Shown: piece after piece, positions 44,341 to 56,378 of the stretch
How positions within the stretch are numbered: the stretch's first letter is position 1
Layout of the letters: the number at the start of each line of letters is the position of its first letter
DNA from: Orbilia blumenaviensis
Taxonomy: Eukaryota > Ascomycota > Orbiliomycetes > Orbiliales > Orbiliaceae
Direction: 5' to 3'
DNA: 64,000 nt
Assembly (NCBI GenBank): GCA_036872755.1
Contig: JAVHNS010000005.1
Location: forward strand, 1,178,001-1,242,000
Position numbers and translations under genes: made by a program
Notes under the pieces: model-generated
Databases searched by the model: none
What the model was told of the DNA's origin: nothing
The model's input: only the letters and a program-made list of their open reading frames with translations

Positions 44341-46743
44341 ATGACTCCGGTCCGCCGAATCCTCCTCGTGGACGCCTACGATTCGTTTTCTAATAATCTT
44401 GCCGCTCTTATTCGTCTCGTTACACATGCCGATGTCCATACCATCAAGATCAATACATACAACGAACGGGAATTCAGGCGTATTTTGAAATCGTTTGATG
44501 CGATCGTTATCGGCCCTGGACCGGGTACACCGACTGACATTGATGATGTCGGCATAATCCCGCATATTTATAATCTACCCGAGGAAGAGGTTATACCCGT
44601 CTTCGGGGTCTGTCTGGGCTTCCAAAGCTTGTGTCTTGAGTTTGGAGCGACCATCTCTCGGTTGAAGGTTGTAAAGCATGGGCAGAGCTCTATTATTAAA
44701 CACCACGGAAATGATTTGTTTCAAAACTGTGGAGAGGTCGATGCTATTAGGTATCACTCCCTAAGGGCGGAGATGAACGAGGAGGCGTTAAAGGAACTGC
44801 AGGTTCTTGCTGTCTCAGACGATGGACCAGAAGAAAACGGAGAGGTCATCATGGCTGTTAAACACAAGCGACTGCCATACTGGGGAGTACAGTATCACCC
44901 TGAGAGCTGTTGCACAAACTTAGATGGTGCCAAGGTTGTGGCGAACTGGTGGAGACTGGCCACTGGCTGGTTGAATAGGAAGGAACGAGTCAGCCAACCA
45001 CTCCCTGAAGGATGGGTAGTGCCGTTAGAGAAACAGAATCTCCTAGGGATGCCGCGGGTTCCAGCTGAGCGCACAATCTACTATCAGTCTTTCCATGCAC
45101 CATGCTTGGATATCGTAGAGCTCTGTGAGCTGTTGGAAGTTCGAACACAGCAGCAGTTTGTGATGTTGGACTCATCGGCGAAACACACAGGAAGGTATAC
45201 GATTATTGGAGTATTCATGCCCAAGTGGACAGATACATATACGTGGAGGGTTGGGGATGAGAATATGTTCACCGAGACCTTTGGGAAACCTGGGGTCGAT
45301 CAAGAATACATCTGTCCGGACGATTCACCAGATGGGATCTGGGGTGATCTAGCGTCTCGTATGGCTAGCATGAGTGCTACCGGAGGAGACGAGGAGTGCC
45401 CTTTCTGGGGTGGATTCATCGGCTACTTCAATTATGAGGCTGGAGTATCTGCGCTGGATGTTGAACTCGCTTCCCCGAGAGGGGATGAGAGAGAAGGAAG
45501 AACCAAGACACCAGATATGAACTTGACCTTTTTTGGTAGAAGCATCGTAGTAGATAATATCAGTGGAAAGGTCTGGGTTCAGACTCTGGAATTCCGGGAC
45601 GAAACCTGGGTTTTGGAAATGACGGAGAAGATCAAGCTACTGGCTGCCATGAGTATTACGCCTACCACTACGCCACCTAATGAGGTTGCCGAGAATGGGG
45701 TGGTGACACTACCGAGATCGACTGCTTCATCTAGCGCAAGGGTCACTGCGGCGACAGCTGTTGCTGAGCCGTTATTTCCGATATCAGCGGTGAAAGTTAC
45801 CCAACCTGACAAAGAAAAGTATATAGCGAATGTGGAGAACTGTCAGAGAGAGCTGGCTAAAGGAGAGTCCTACGAACTGTGCCTGACAGCACAGACGACG
45901 GTTGATCTCGAGATACCATTTACAGACGACGAAGACTCTGCATGGAAGATTTACAAACATCTAAGGAAACGGAATCCGGCACCCTTTGCCGGGTTTTATA
46001 GGGCTGGGAATACCACGTTGGTGTCCAGCAGCCCGGAGAGATTCTTAAGCTGGGACAGACATGGGCATTTTCAGCTACGGCCGATCAAAGGGACCGTGAG
46101 GAAGGCAAAACCAGATGGGACCATCGTTACGAGGCGGGAAGCTGAGGAGATTCTTAACACCCCAAAGGAACGAGCGGAAAATCTTATGATCGTGGATCTG
46201 ATCAGACATGATCTGCACGGTGTTCTCGATGGACAAGAAGATGAAGATGGAGGTGTTAAGGTTTCCAAGCTGATGGGAATTGAGGAGTATGAAACAGTGT
46301 TCCAGCTGGTCAGTGTTATTGAAGGGCGGATGGGAGAGCATATGAGAGAAGAAGGGTTTTCAGGCATGGACGTTCTGTACAGAAGTCTGCCCCCTGGCAG
46401 CATGACAGGCGCACCTAAGAAGCGAAGTGTGGAGATCCTCCAAGACATCGAAAGAGATGCCAATGAAGGGAATAACCGCGGGGAAAGAGGGGTTTATAGC
46501 GGCGTCTTTGGATACTGGAGCGTCTGCGGAGCTGGGGACTGGAGTGTGGTCATTCGGAGTATGTACAGATTTAATGAGGAGTTTCATCATGAGAATATAG
46601 CGAGAAGGGAGACAGGGATGGATACTCGACGGGAAAGGTGGAGGCTTGGAGCTGGGGGGGCGGTTACGGCACTCAGTGACCCTGAGGGTGAATGGGAGGA
46701 GATGTTGACGAAGTTGAACAGCACGCTGGCGGTGTTCCAGTAA
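44341..46743 (+). CDS. ABZ1: Aminodeoxychorismate (PABA) synthase, fused bifunctional
   Basis: Single exon, 800 residues, a fungal PabA-PabB fusion. The glutamine amidotransferase domain covers about 1-220, with nucleophile Cys91 in FGVCLGFQ and His186/Glu188 in QYHPESCC. The chorismate-using domain covers about 250-800 with the lysine of PIKGT (Lys583), which distinguishes aminodeoxychorismate synthases from anthranilate synthases (PIAGT), and the C-terminal GSMTGAPKKRS signature (686-696). It converts chorismate plus glutamine-derived ammonia into 4-amino-4-deoxychorismate for p-aminobenzoate and folate. A low-complexity insert rich in Thr/Ala/Ser lies at about 440-480. Two uORFs upstream may affect its translation. 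Length and motifs are complete. Confidence 0.96.
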   Translation: MTPVRRILLVDAYDSFSNNLAALIRLVTHADVHTIKINTYNEREFRRILKSFDAIVIGPGPGTPTDIDDVGIIPHIYNLPEEEVIPVFGVCLGFQSLCLEFGATISRLKVVKHGQSSIIKHHGNDLFQNCGEVDAIRYHSLRAEMNEEALKELQVLAVSDDGPEENGEVIMAVKHKRLPYWGVQYHPESCCTNLDGAKVVANWWRLATGWLNRKERVSQPLPEGWVVPLEKQNLLGMPRVPAERTIYYQSFHAPCLDIVELCELLEVRTQQQFVMLDSSAKHTGRYTIIGVFMPKWTDTYTWRVGDENMFTETFGKPGVDQEYICPDDSPDGIWGDLASRMASMSATGGDEECPFWGGFIGYFNYEAGVSALDVELASPRGDEREGRTKTPDMNLTFFGRSIVVDNISGKVWVQTLEFRDETWVLEMTEKIKLLAAMSITPTTTPPNEVAENGVVTLPRSTASSSARVTAATAVAEPLFPISAVKVTQPDKEKYIANVENCQRELAKGESYELCLTAQTTVDLEIPFTDDEDSAWKIYKHLRKRNPAPFAGFYRAGNTTLVSSSPERFLSWDRHGHFQLRPIKGTVRKAKPDGTIVTRREAEEILNTPKERAENLMIVDLIRHDLHGVLDGQEDEDGGVKVSKLMGIEEYETVFQLVSVIEGRMGEHMREEGFSGMDVLYRSLPPGSMTGAPKKRSVEILQDIERDANEGNNRGERGVYSGVFGYWSVCGAGDWSVVIRSMYRFNEEFHHENIARRETGMDTRRERWRLGAGGAVTALSDPEGEWEEMLTKLNSTLAVFQ

Positions 46744-47459
46744 AATACCGTTCAGTGCTGGGGTATGGTAAGTCGTTGGTGGCGTTTTTTATTCTCCTCT
46801 TTGATTCTCATCTTTTTTTTTTTCATCGAGTATTCATAGACTCTTTAACATATTTCGGGATATCCGGTGGCGGCGATGTTGTATATACACAGACACAACG
46901 GCGTTACTTTTTGATCATTTTAAGATAGAACGCCGCTCTTGAATTCAACTTCACTCTAAACTAATATAGAGCAGACCAAACTTTATATAAGGAGGCGCCG
47001 TATATAGAAAAGATAAAATAAGATTGAACGAGCACTTGCCAACGCCAGGAATGAGGGAGTTAAAACAGGGAAGAGCTGATATCATGCATATAACGATAGA
47101 ATGGGACGAAGTGCTAGAAAGGACATGAGGTATGGCATAGCCAAAGAACAATAGAATATACAACTGAAATAGATATCAGAAACAAGAGCCAAAGATGTCA
47201 AAAACATAATTATCCCTGATGGGTGTAATGAAGCTACCCTAATGGTGTCGTCTACCATGGGTAGCTAAGTTAAACTCGTCTTCTACTCGAGTCCCCCCGC
47301 TTGTTCGTGCTGGAAGGTATGTCAACCATTCCGTGCACCCTAACGATTTGTGATATTATTATCCCTCCATTCCGACATCGCGTGTGATGATGGGCTACTA
47401 GGCTCCATCTATCAGGGTATCTGTCTGGTAAACTTATGCGTCCAGTTCTTCGCTGCAGC
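46744..47459. other. Convergent intergenic region, ABZ1 / VPS55
   Basis: 716 bases between two 3' ends. Apart from T- and A-rich runs nothing was recognised; it should hold both 3' UTRs. Confidence 0.4.
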
Positions 47460-47953
47460 TTAAAAGTCACTCTCCTCCTGGAAGAACATAGTAAACGCAA
47501 TGATGGTTCCGTAAATCAACAAGCCACCGACAATACTCATAACCATAGCGCCCAACTGTATTATGCCGGCATGTGCTAGGACAGCTGGAAGCGCCATACC
47601 CATCAGGACCAAGAAGCCGGTCATGAAACGGCCAAGGTCGAGGATCGAGGAAGCGGACGAGCCGGAGTCCATGAAGTCATCGTTGTAGGAGGAGGCATAG
47701 CGACCGCAAATGGCATTCGGGATGGGCGCTAGGAGGTAAGTTGCTACTACGAAAAGCGGGGAATATTGGCCGTAAAGGGCGGAGGAGAGGATTACGAGGA
47801 GGAAACCGATGGCGAGGACCTGATTTTTTGGGGGGTTTCTGCCGTTAGTGGGACATCCTTCTAATCAAACGTAGATGATACAAGGAAAGTAAGAATCTTA
47901 TGTTGACATACGGAGGAGAGAACGATGATGGATTTTAGACCGGCTTGCGGCAT
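47460..47953 (-). CDS. VPS55: Vacuolar protein sorting protein Vps55
   Basis: Two exons, 47953..47912 and 47819..47460, giving 133 residues. The first exon codes 14 residues (MPQAGLKSIIVLSS) and joins VLAIGFLLVILSSALYGQY. Four hydrophobic segments fit the Vps55/LEPROT family; the conserved NAICGRYASSYNDDF loop and EFxD-like ending GFLVLMGMALPAVLAHAG are diagnostic. The intron has a GTATGT donor and AATCAG acceptor. Vps55 forms a complex with Vps68 on late endosomes and is needed for transport to the vacuole. Size fits the family, which is about 130-140 residues. It diverges from PRE5 across 625 bases. Confidence 0.94.
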
Positions 47954-48578
47954 TGTGGACGGTTGGATGGTGGACTGGAGGGAGACTGCTGTACTAGGAA
48001 AGCCGAAGTGGGATGGATTGCCCCGAGGGGGATGTCGATACAGTTGGACTTGGTAAAGAGGTCGTCTAGTGGTATATTGACGAAAACATATACCGGGGGG
48101 TACGTCTATAACAGTCGCCTCTTCTAGAATAGCCGGCTGGAAGAGAGATGTCGTCGGTGGATGGTGATGGGGAATGCGATCAAGGACGGACGATGGAGGA
48201 TGTGGGTGGATGAGGCTGGGTATGTTTCCCGACAGGCTGTTCGCCGGGGCCGCTGTGTTGCGAGATGACGCGCCTCCTTCTTGGTTCCACCAGCCACCAG
48301 CTGACTAAGCCATCAGTACCAGAGTTGCACCGCCATGAATATGCTCCAACACAGAGGCTCAGGCACGTCCCACCAAAGCTACCTTCTAACGGCCGCGTAG
48401 ACACACCGCTCTGCCCTCCTCCTCCACATTATCGCTTCTTGTCATCGACATCACCATCAGCTCTTCGACGTTCGATATCCAAGTACACTGTTGGAGCTTC
48501 TACTCGCTATCTGCAGCTTGGATCGCAGTACCACCTATTCTCTTCCCGTCGTCGCCGTTTCCCACATCATAAGCCAGG
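47954..48578. promoter_or_regulatory. Divergent promoter region, VPS55 / PRE5
   Basis: 625 bases between two divergent start codons. ORFs here (for example 48265..48645, which overlaps the PRE5 start in another frame) are spurious. No known factor site was assigned. Confidence 0.4.
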
Positions 48579-49604
48579 ATGTTTCGAAACAACTACGATA
48601 ACGACTCTGTTACATTGTAAGAGCTTCATTTTATGGCTTTCATAATATATATTGGTGTTTTATGAAGACTATAGTGCTAATTGGACAATAGCTCCCCGCA
48701 GGGTAGAATATTCCAGGTCGAATATGCTCTCGAAGCTATCAAGCAGGGTTCTGCTGCTGTCGGTTTAAGGTCAAAAACCCATGTTGCTTTGGTAGCTTTG
48801 AAGGTACGACCATAACCTTTTTATACAATGCTCTTAATGGGATATTTGGTATAGAAGCTGCTATTGGATTCGGACTGACAGCTGAAATGCTCTGGAATAT
48901 AGAGAAATGCCGAGGAGCTAGGTTCTTACCAAAAGAAGATCATCCCAATCGATAAGCATCTGGGTGTAGCTCTGGCTGGTCTTTCTCCAGATGCCCGTGT
49001 TCTGTCCAACTTTATGCGCCAGCAGTCAATGGCATCTCGTCTTCTCTACAAACGCCCTGTCCCGGTTGCTCGCGTCGTAAACGCCATTGCAGATAAAGCC
49101 CAGGTCAATACTCAGCACTACGGTAAACGTCCATACGGTGTCGGTCTCCTCATCGCCGGTGTCGACGAGACTGGTCCCCATCTGTGGGAGTTCCAACCAA
49201 GTGGTCAGATTCTAGAGTACTTTGGAGCGGCTATTGGTGCCCGTAGTCAGTCTGCCCGAACATATCTTGAGCGAAACTTCGAATCGTTCCCCGATGTTTC
49301 TAGGGATGAATTGGTGCAACACGGGCTCAAGGCTCTGAGGGATACACTACAACAGGATCGGGAGTTGACTACGGATAATACTAGTATTGCAATTGTAGGA
49401 ATCGGTGAGGATTTGAAACAATACGATGGACCGAGGGTGAAGAGGTTCTTGGATCTGTTGGGAGAAGATGGCACGAGAAGTCAGCGGGCGGCCAGGCTCG
49501 ATACTGCCATGGATGTAGGTGGGGATCCTGAAGAAGTCGACGACGATCTGAGAGGACTGGACGGGTCGGGGGAAGGAACTAGTGCCATGGATACTACCGA
49601 GTAG
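48579..49604 (+). CDS. PRE5: 20S proteasome subunit alpha-6 (Pre5/PSMA1)
   Basis: Three exons, 48579..48616, 48692..48803 and 48903..49604, giving 283 residues. Exon 1 [12 protein letters not shown] joins [25 protein letters not shown], the proteasome alpha signature. Further blocks are [34 protein letters not shown] and [30 protein letters not shown]. As an alpha subunit it lacks the catalytic Thr; it forms part of the outer ring that gates substrate entry. The acidic C-terminal tail ([18 protein letters not shown]) is normal for the family. Introns use GTAAGA and GTACGA donors. Longer than budding yeast Pre5 (234) mostly by the tail. Confidence 0.96.
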
Positions 49605-50302
49605 AGTTTGATATGTGTGGCATTTTAGTCGAGACCGGCCTTTCAAGCCGATATAGAGGGCGCGTTAGATGCTCTCGTACTACTTACTATGAGAATTTAC
49701 ATGGCATGAATTGCCTGGCTTGAAGAAGTGATATCAAAGCGTTCACATGACCTATCCAGTCGCTCTTCTGTTGTAGTACAGGGGTCCGATACCCCTCCTC
49801 GGAAAGAAACGACGTCCGTGTGTATCCGAGCGAAATGATAGCACTGCAGCCGTTGTTCCAACTTTACATTTAAAAAAAAATACCGTGGGAAACGTTCAGG
49901 AATCGTATTCTATAATTTGTGCCCCATTCCCTGTGCTATATGCAAGCGCTGCTCAATGCGCTGTCCATTTGCGTTGGGCCGTCGTTTCGAGCTCACTACA
50001 ATTGATCAATTAAATCAAGCTTCGTACTCGCCAACTTGACTTTAGCTCCCCAGAGCTTCCCGTCGACGGCACCAACCACCATCCATCTGAATATATACCC
50101 ATATCGATCTCCCGGAACCCGGGTTCGCCGTAATATCACTGTCTTCGCCGGGAATAGATATGCAACACCTGTGCCATCTCCAGAGTACTTGATTCCGTAA
50201 ACGCGACACCCTCCTTCCGGACCGTTTATTAGCTATAACAGCTAGAGCCAAGCTAGTTGCGCGCCTTGTCCTCCCATTCCGAACCCCAGTTGGAGCTGCA
50301 GG
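49605..50302. promoter_or_regulatory. Intergenic region, PRE5 to TRS120
   Basis: About 700 bases between tandem genes. An A-run lies near 49872-49880. No gene was recognised; minus ORF 50042..50251 is considered spurious. Confidence 0.35.
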
Positions 50303-53300
50303 ATGCCGACGCCAGATCCACTCTCCTTTACCGCACTCTCACATATACGGGTCCTCCTCGCCCCTGTTGGCCGTATAAAGCGTGCCAAGTTCTACGAATT
50401 CGTTGAACGATTGCAGTCTGTTAATACTGTTCGGCTGGAAGATGTCAGCCTCGATTCGAGAGGGACAAAGAGTACGTCCTGTCTCGTGGGTCCTCCCATG
50501 TTCCTTCCTCTTAAATTAATACAATTCTCGTCGCTTGGGTTACCGGTATTCTAATTATTTGACTTATATAGCTACCTTTTCGCCGCTGTCATTCCCGAAT
50601 GGTCAGATAATATATACTTTAACTTCGTCGTACAATACGGAGCATGAATATCTTGATGGATTGGAGATGCATAGGAGGACCTATATGGTATGCACCCTCC
50701 TTATATTGGTTCTACGGTGGAGGCGTGCTCTACTAGGAGCTTTCAAAGTTGCTTAAACTAAGCAGGACTTCGACGATACCAGGTCATTGCTATCGCCGAC
50801 TATCATGAGCGGAATACCGTTGCGGAACTTCGGGCAGGGATCCAGGATTTGAATTTCCAGGTATTTAGACACTACTTTTGACTCAATTGGTTGAAGGATG
50901 ATGTTGACTTTTTGTAGTATCCTAAAGCTTTGTTATTCCCGTTGGTTATGTGTGATACTCCTATAGGTGATGACCTATTCTCGAGGGATACTCATCTATG
51001 GAAGGAAGATGGCGAGGTATCTTCGAATGTTGCCGAATATCCAAAGCTCACTATACCCATACCTTCAAAGTATGAGTCGTCGGTCGCATCGATCAAGTCG
51101 GTCATGTCTGATCTTACTTCCTTACTTCTCTACGAATTTGCAGGTCTATCGAAGAGTCTGCAGGCACTTCCTACCATTGAAGCGCCAGCATCAGGAGACA
51201 ATGATCGGCCGAGGCTTAATACAAGAATGTCCCTACCGGTTCCTGGGACACTTCCAAACCCGGCGCTATCGGGCTTGGGAGGTGTAGGATCCCGGTTGAC
51301 TATGACTGGGTTTGGAAGTGGGACTATGACAGAGCGAGAGCGAGTGAAGGGCAAAGCAAGAATCAATATTGCCATTGCCAGCTTGCACCTCATGGCTGGA
51401 TTTGTCACAGATGCATTTCGAGAGTGAGTGGGTCAGTTCCCAGTCCATCGTAACAAATTCTAATTCTAGTGTAGGTTCACTGAAGGTGCCATCGCGGCAA
51501 AGACTAATGGAGATTTCCTATGGCACGGAAAAGCTTTAGAAGGTCTTGGTGTGTGTTTGGTTATCATGGCCTGGATGGGTCTCGACCTTCAGATACCCAC
51601 AGTGGTGTTCCCTGCGACGACTCCACTCTCAGAAACGAAGTGGAAGTTGAATGGGGCTGTTACCGACACCCTCGAGACCCTGTTTTCGATGATGCCAGAG
51701 CTTCTTAATACCATCCTAGGGCTTTACAGTAGGGCCGGTACATTCAATAATGAGCCAGCCCCCGCTCTTGTACAGTCCGAGACTATTATCCGGTTCTGCA
51801 AGTTGATGGTTGTTGCGCAGCAGTGTCATGGGCTCAACGCTAACTCCTTGTCGAACATTGTATTGGGGATGCCTCTTCCTCCTGATTTAGGGAAGCCGCA
51901 ATTGAAGAATCTCTCGAGAGGGGATATTGCGGCTTTGGTGATGAAGGCCTACCCTAACAACCTCCAAAGCCTTACAGTTGTCGATGCTGCCAGTATTCTT
52001 GGCGGTATGGCATCAGTACTCGATAAAATAGAATTCAAGAGAAAGAAGGCACTTGTCACAAGGGAGCTGTTGAAGCTGCTGGTACCTAGTTTGATACAAG
52101 CTAGAGTTGTAGGCGCCGCGGAGACGGGATTACATCCTACAGCATCAGGTGGAGAAGAGTTTAGACCAGCTAGCAGGAACGGTCCATCAAGACCAGGGAC
52201 ACCCCAGCCTGCGGAGGGTGAAGGAGGACTTGATGGCGATGAAGCGGATATTGTCCGAACCAGTCGCCTACTTGATGATCTTTGCGCTGCTTATGGTATC
52301 ACTCACGATACCTTATCACAAGCGATCGAGACTTCCACGGATGAAGAGAAGAATACGCTCTTGCGCAAAACCCTCGCCGATGCCAACCACTATAGGAGTT
52401 TTGGTTGGTTATCGCTAAAAGTTGGGGTTTTGAGGTCCTGCATACTTCTCACAGAGGCTATTCCGGATTATGAAGCCATATTACGGTACACGACGAAGCT
52501 TCTTGAAGTTGCGGGGACAGAGCTCAGCAAAGGGGAGCAAGGGAAGTTGGCGGAGAGTTTTACTAGAACAGTTGGTCTTGCGAGAAAGAGTGGATTGGAT
52601 GAGGATATGGGTGGTGTGGCAGAGTATTGGGATGACTACTTGCTAAGAGACGTTGAACTGGTAGAGTAAGTTTCCTTTTTCATTTTTTCAAAAGGAAAAG
52701 GTTCTCTAATGCTAACAATGGCTACTGTAGATCACAAATCTGGAAGCCTCCTATCCCTCATGCTGCCTCTGAATTATCCGCTGTCACCGACGCCGCGAAG
52801 AACCCCTTTATCTATAACCCGTTTGCTTCAAAACACACTACAGTCACTTCACTCTCATCGACGACGATTAAAACTTTGCTCGTTGAATCAGAGCCTGTCG
52901 ATTTCCTGATAACACTACAAAACCCCTTCGACTTTGAGATCCAGATTGATAGCGTAGCACTGGATGTTACGGGAGTCAAGTTCGAAACATTGCCCGCGAG
53001 CGTGGTGATTGGCGCCTACCGACAGCATACCTATGTGATAACGGGCATACCCCACAGTTCTGGCACGATGAAGCTTCTTGGTGCCAAGATCAAAGTATAC
53101 GGCTGCAAAGAGAAGTTCTTCCCCATAGTACCAGATGTTCGGATGGTGCCTGTGGACGGAGAAGATAAGATAAAGAAAGTCGGAATCGGTGCCATGAAAT
53201 TGGAACACCCTCGACCGAAATCACACATATCATCTACTTCTAACAATATACGAGCAAGCCAGATACCTCAGCCAAGCTTTGGACCAGATCTTAAGCAGCT

Positions 53301-54903
53301 CTCCATTAGTGTGATACCTGCTCAACCAAAACTAATTATTACGCATACCAGTCTCCCGCAGAACGCAATTATGGTACTCGAAGGTGAGAAACAGATTTTC
53401 ACGGTTCACGTGAAGAATGAGAGTGATTCTGTCGCGGTGGACTTCGTAGCTATAAGCTTCGTCGATAGTACAACTGAGCCTGTAACGAATGCGATTTCGC
53501 AAAAGCAGGGGCTACCAGCAGAGGTTTATGAGTTGGAAGTTATTCTTTACAAGAAGAAGGCATTTGAATGGATAAGACCGGAGGAGAAAATTACGATTCA
53601 ACCTGGTGGAACCGGAGTTTTAAAGGTTCAAGTGCTTGGAAAACCTGGATTGACGAGTGGAAAGGTGGTGGTCGATTATGGGTTTATCGATCGACAAGGC
53701 GAGAAGAAAAAGGATGTGGAAGGCAATGGGGGCTGGTATACTAGAAGAACGGAAACCGATGTTACAGTTACTGTGAACGCTGCAGTGGAACTTGTCAGGA
53801 TGGACTTTTTACCGTGGAGCGGGGTTAGCTCATCCTTATTAGCAGAGCATCCAGAGACTCAACAATTACAAAATGGCAACGGCGGGTTCAGCAGGTCAAA
53901 GTTTCCGACAAGAAATGAGCAGGTCCGGGAACTGTTTACGAGGTTATCAAATGTCGACAACCCCAGTACTTACGCTTTAGTTCTTATCGATATTCGGAAC
54001 TCGTGGCCACATCCTCTGAGGGTTTCTATGGGTTTTAACCCAGCTGAAGATGATATTAGCACAGGAGATGATATGCGATTTTCGGCTTCAGATACTATAC
54101 CTGCAGGGCATTCGACAAGACTGATATTGCCATTGAAGAGAGTATATGTGTTAAATCCGACAGCGCCGATCCCGAGCCTAAGCAAGACGCAGCGACAGTA
54201 TGTGGTTTCGATGACGAAGGTCTCACCAGAGTTAGAGAGAGTTACGAGGGAAGGGTTTTGGTATAAAGAGGCGGTTTTACAGAGGATCAGTGGGATTTGG
54301 GAGGAGGTTGGGACTGAGAGGCAGGGGGTTGTTGAGTGTAGGAATTTTAGGATGGGAGGGAGCAGAGGTGTTGAAGTTGTCAAAGCTGAAGAAGTGGAAG
54401 TTTCGGTAACGTTAGAAAACGATGGGGAAAGGGAGACGGCAGAGGTGAAGACTACGGGGAGAGGGAGATGGAGTGTTAAGACTGACGAGTTTTTCAAGGT
54501 CAGGGTGGCGGTGAGAAATAGAGGGCCAAAGAAAGTGAGGCTGGTCAGTCGGTTGCTGCCATGTTTGAGATTCGTGGGAGGGGGTACTAGCAATGCGGGA
54601 TTGGAAATGACGAGGAGGGCAGGGTTTAATGGGACTTTGCAAAAGTCCCTGGGGTGGATTAGAGGTGGCGAGGAGAGGGTTATTGAGATGGGCATGGTTA
54701 TTATTGCTAGCGGGGAGTATGAGATACTAGGATGTGTAGAGGAGGTTAAGGGAGACGATTACGACGAAGAAGAAGTTGATGATGGAACGAAGAAATGCAG
54801 AGAGCCTTTAGAAGTTGAGCAGCGGCTCTTGGAGGAGATGATTAGGGGGGAGAAAAAGGTCTGGTATGCGAGAGATGTGTGCAACCTTGTTGCCACTGAT
54901 TGA
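50303..54903 (+). CDS. TRS120: TRAPPII complex subunit Trs120 (TRAPPC9)
   Basis: Six exons, 50303..50471, 50572..50687, 50783..50860, 50918..51423, 51475..52665 and 52731..54903, giving 1410 residues. The start MPTPDPLSFTALSHIRVLLAPVG, with RRTYM joined to VIAIADY, GDFLWHGKALEG and the C-terminal Ig-like repeats (SEPVDFLITLQNPFDFEIQI, PTNE-like MTKVSPELERVTREGFWYKE), all match Trs120/TRAPPC9. All phases close across five introns. One acceptor (50782) is chosen over a nearby AG that gives the wrong frame. TRAPPII acts as exchange factor for Ypt31/32 (Rab11) at the late Golgi and supports exocytic recycling. Residues about 620-670 are Ser/Pro/Gly-rich. Length is usual for filamentous fungi. Confidence 0.94.
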
Positions 54904-56378
54904 TTTAACTCATTGATCGTTGATTGATTCGTTGATTGGTCTTTTTTGATTGATATTGATCGAGAAGCGTCAGGCGTTTTTCGGTCCGGGGGGAGGATTG
55001 ACTGTGAGGTTGGGGTTGTATATAACTAATAGTGCTTTTTGCATACTGATTACTTGAATATGCAATTACTCAAGTACTTAGGTACCTAGGTGCCCAGTCA
55101 GGCATTCACACGTAATTTAAACAACCATGTGATCTATTGGATTAGGTGCCCTTTTATGTCTACATCACCGTTTGAAAATTGTAACGTAGGTTTCCCCCGT
55201 CGAATGCTGGTTGGCTAATAACTACTTGAGTAGTTAATCTGCGGATTTGCAGACTATTATATTAAGCTTATCTTTCTTTCTATAAATGAATCAATGGAAT
55301 GACCTGGCGGTAAGCCCAAGAGAAATTTTAACTTGGATTTGATATTTTGAAACTACAGTTTAATCATAGATAACATATTAATATTGTGTTGGTGGTGTGG
55401 TCGGAGCTAAGGATTAAACGCCGGATCACCCGGCCGACGTTTAAATTTAATCTAAGGTTCTTGAGCTCTCCTTCGCTTATTGTGATTTTCGATGCTGAAC
55501 TCGAGCACTCCAGAGACGCGGCTGGTCTCAGGTTCCGTTAGGACTTCGAATTCGAGAAAGTTGCTCTTATCCCGCATCGATTTCTTCTCCTACCTTCTAC
55601 CTCGCATCCTTGCATTTGTCATCTCCCCACGCTCATCTCAAGCACCAGGTGCATGCAATTCCAAGTAGGGGGCAATTCTGCTGCTGCTGCATATTTGTCC
55701 TGCAGGTGACGACTACTAGCTTTGCTAACCGGAGACCAGTCCTCGAGGTTCTTCCTGAACATTCGGCCCTAGCTTCATCACAGGGGCAAAGAAGCCACGA
55801 CTTCTTGAGATATTACATATCCACGCCCATACCAGTGCCCACGGGATATAAGTGCTTATCTTATATCAACATTCCTCTACGCCGATATCGAGGGCCGCGT
55901 CATGACTGGTTGAGGAAACTACAAGATCTTGAGGGTAGCTAGCGAGACAGGCGGGTTATAACTGCCTGTGTGGCGTATCACAGTTGAGGAGGCTGCTCGC
56001 TGCTGCTGGCTGACAGCTGCTTAGCTCACGATTCAGCTGTACCTCTGGAACACCTTAAGCAAGCCTTTCCCGAGCTGGATCTTTTGTCTCTTCACATTTG
56101 TCTTCTTTTTTCCCTTTCTTTCTCTTCCTCCTCATCGCCTTCCCCAGCCCCATCAACTCCCACATCTTCGCTTGTTATTCCCAATTCAACATCTTCAATA
56201 GCGGCATAACACCATTTACGTCGCGATACCATCTATATTAGATTAGACAGAAAATACCAAAATCGATCCGTTTATTCCAACCTACGATATACTCTCTTTC
56301 GCTCGCTCTCTTCCCTTCTCTCTCACTTCACGGCATCGCGGCGTATACCAGACTTAACTGGTAGTTTGTCCTTTAGAA
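54904..56378. promoter_or_regulatory. Intergenic region, TRS120 to DUF3684 gene
   Basis: About 1.5 kb. An 18-base palindrome (TAACTACTTGAGTAGTTA) lies at about 55217-55234. The last 300 bases are pyrimidine-rich, as expected of a fungal promoter or leader. ORF 55610..55942 has no family features. Confidence 0.35.

Noticed and set aside
48265..48645. 126-residue plus ORF overlapping the PRE5 start
   Set aside because: Overlaps the conserved first exon of PRE5 in another frame and shows no family features.
53970..54695. 241-residue Ser/Pro/Leu-rich ORF on the minus strand
   Set aside because: Exactly antisense to the conserved C-terminal part of TRS120.
55410..55450. Inverted repeat around TTAAACG...CCGG
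   Set aside because: Short and imperfect; no target duplication or ORF to suggest an element.
55610..55942. 110-residue plus ORF upstream of the DUF3684 gene
   Set aside because: Non-ATG-like context, no homology by eye, and lies in promoter DNA.
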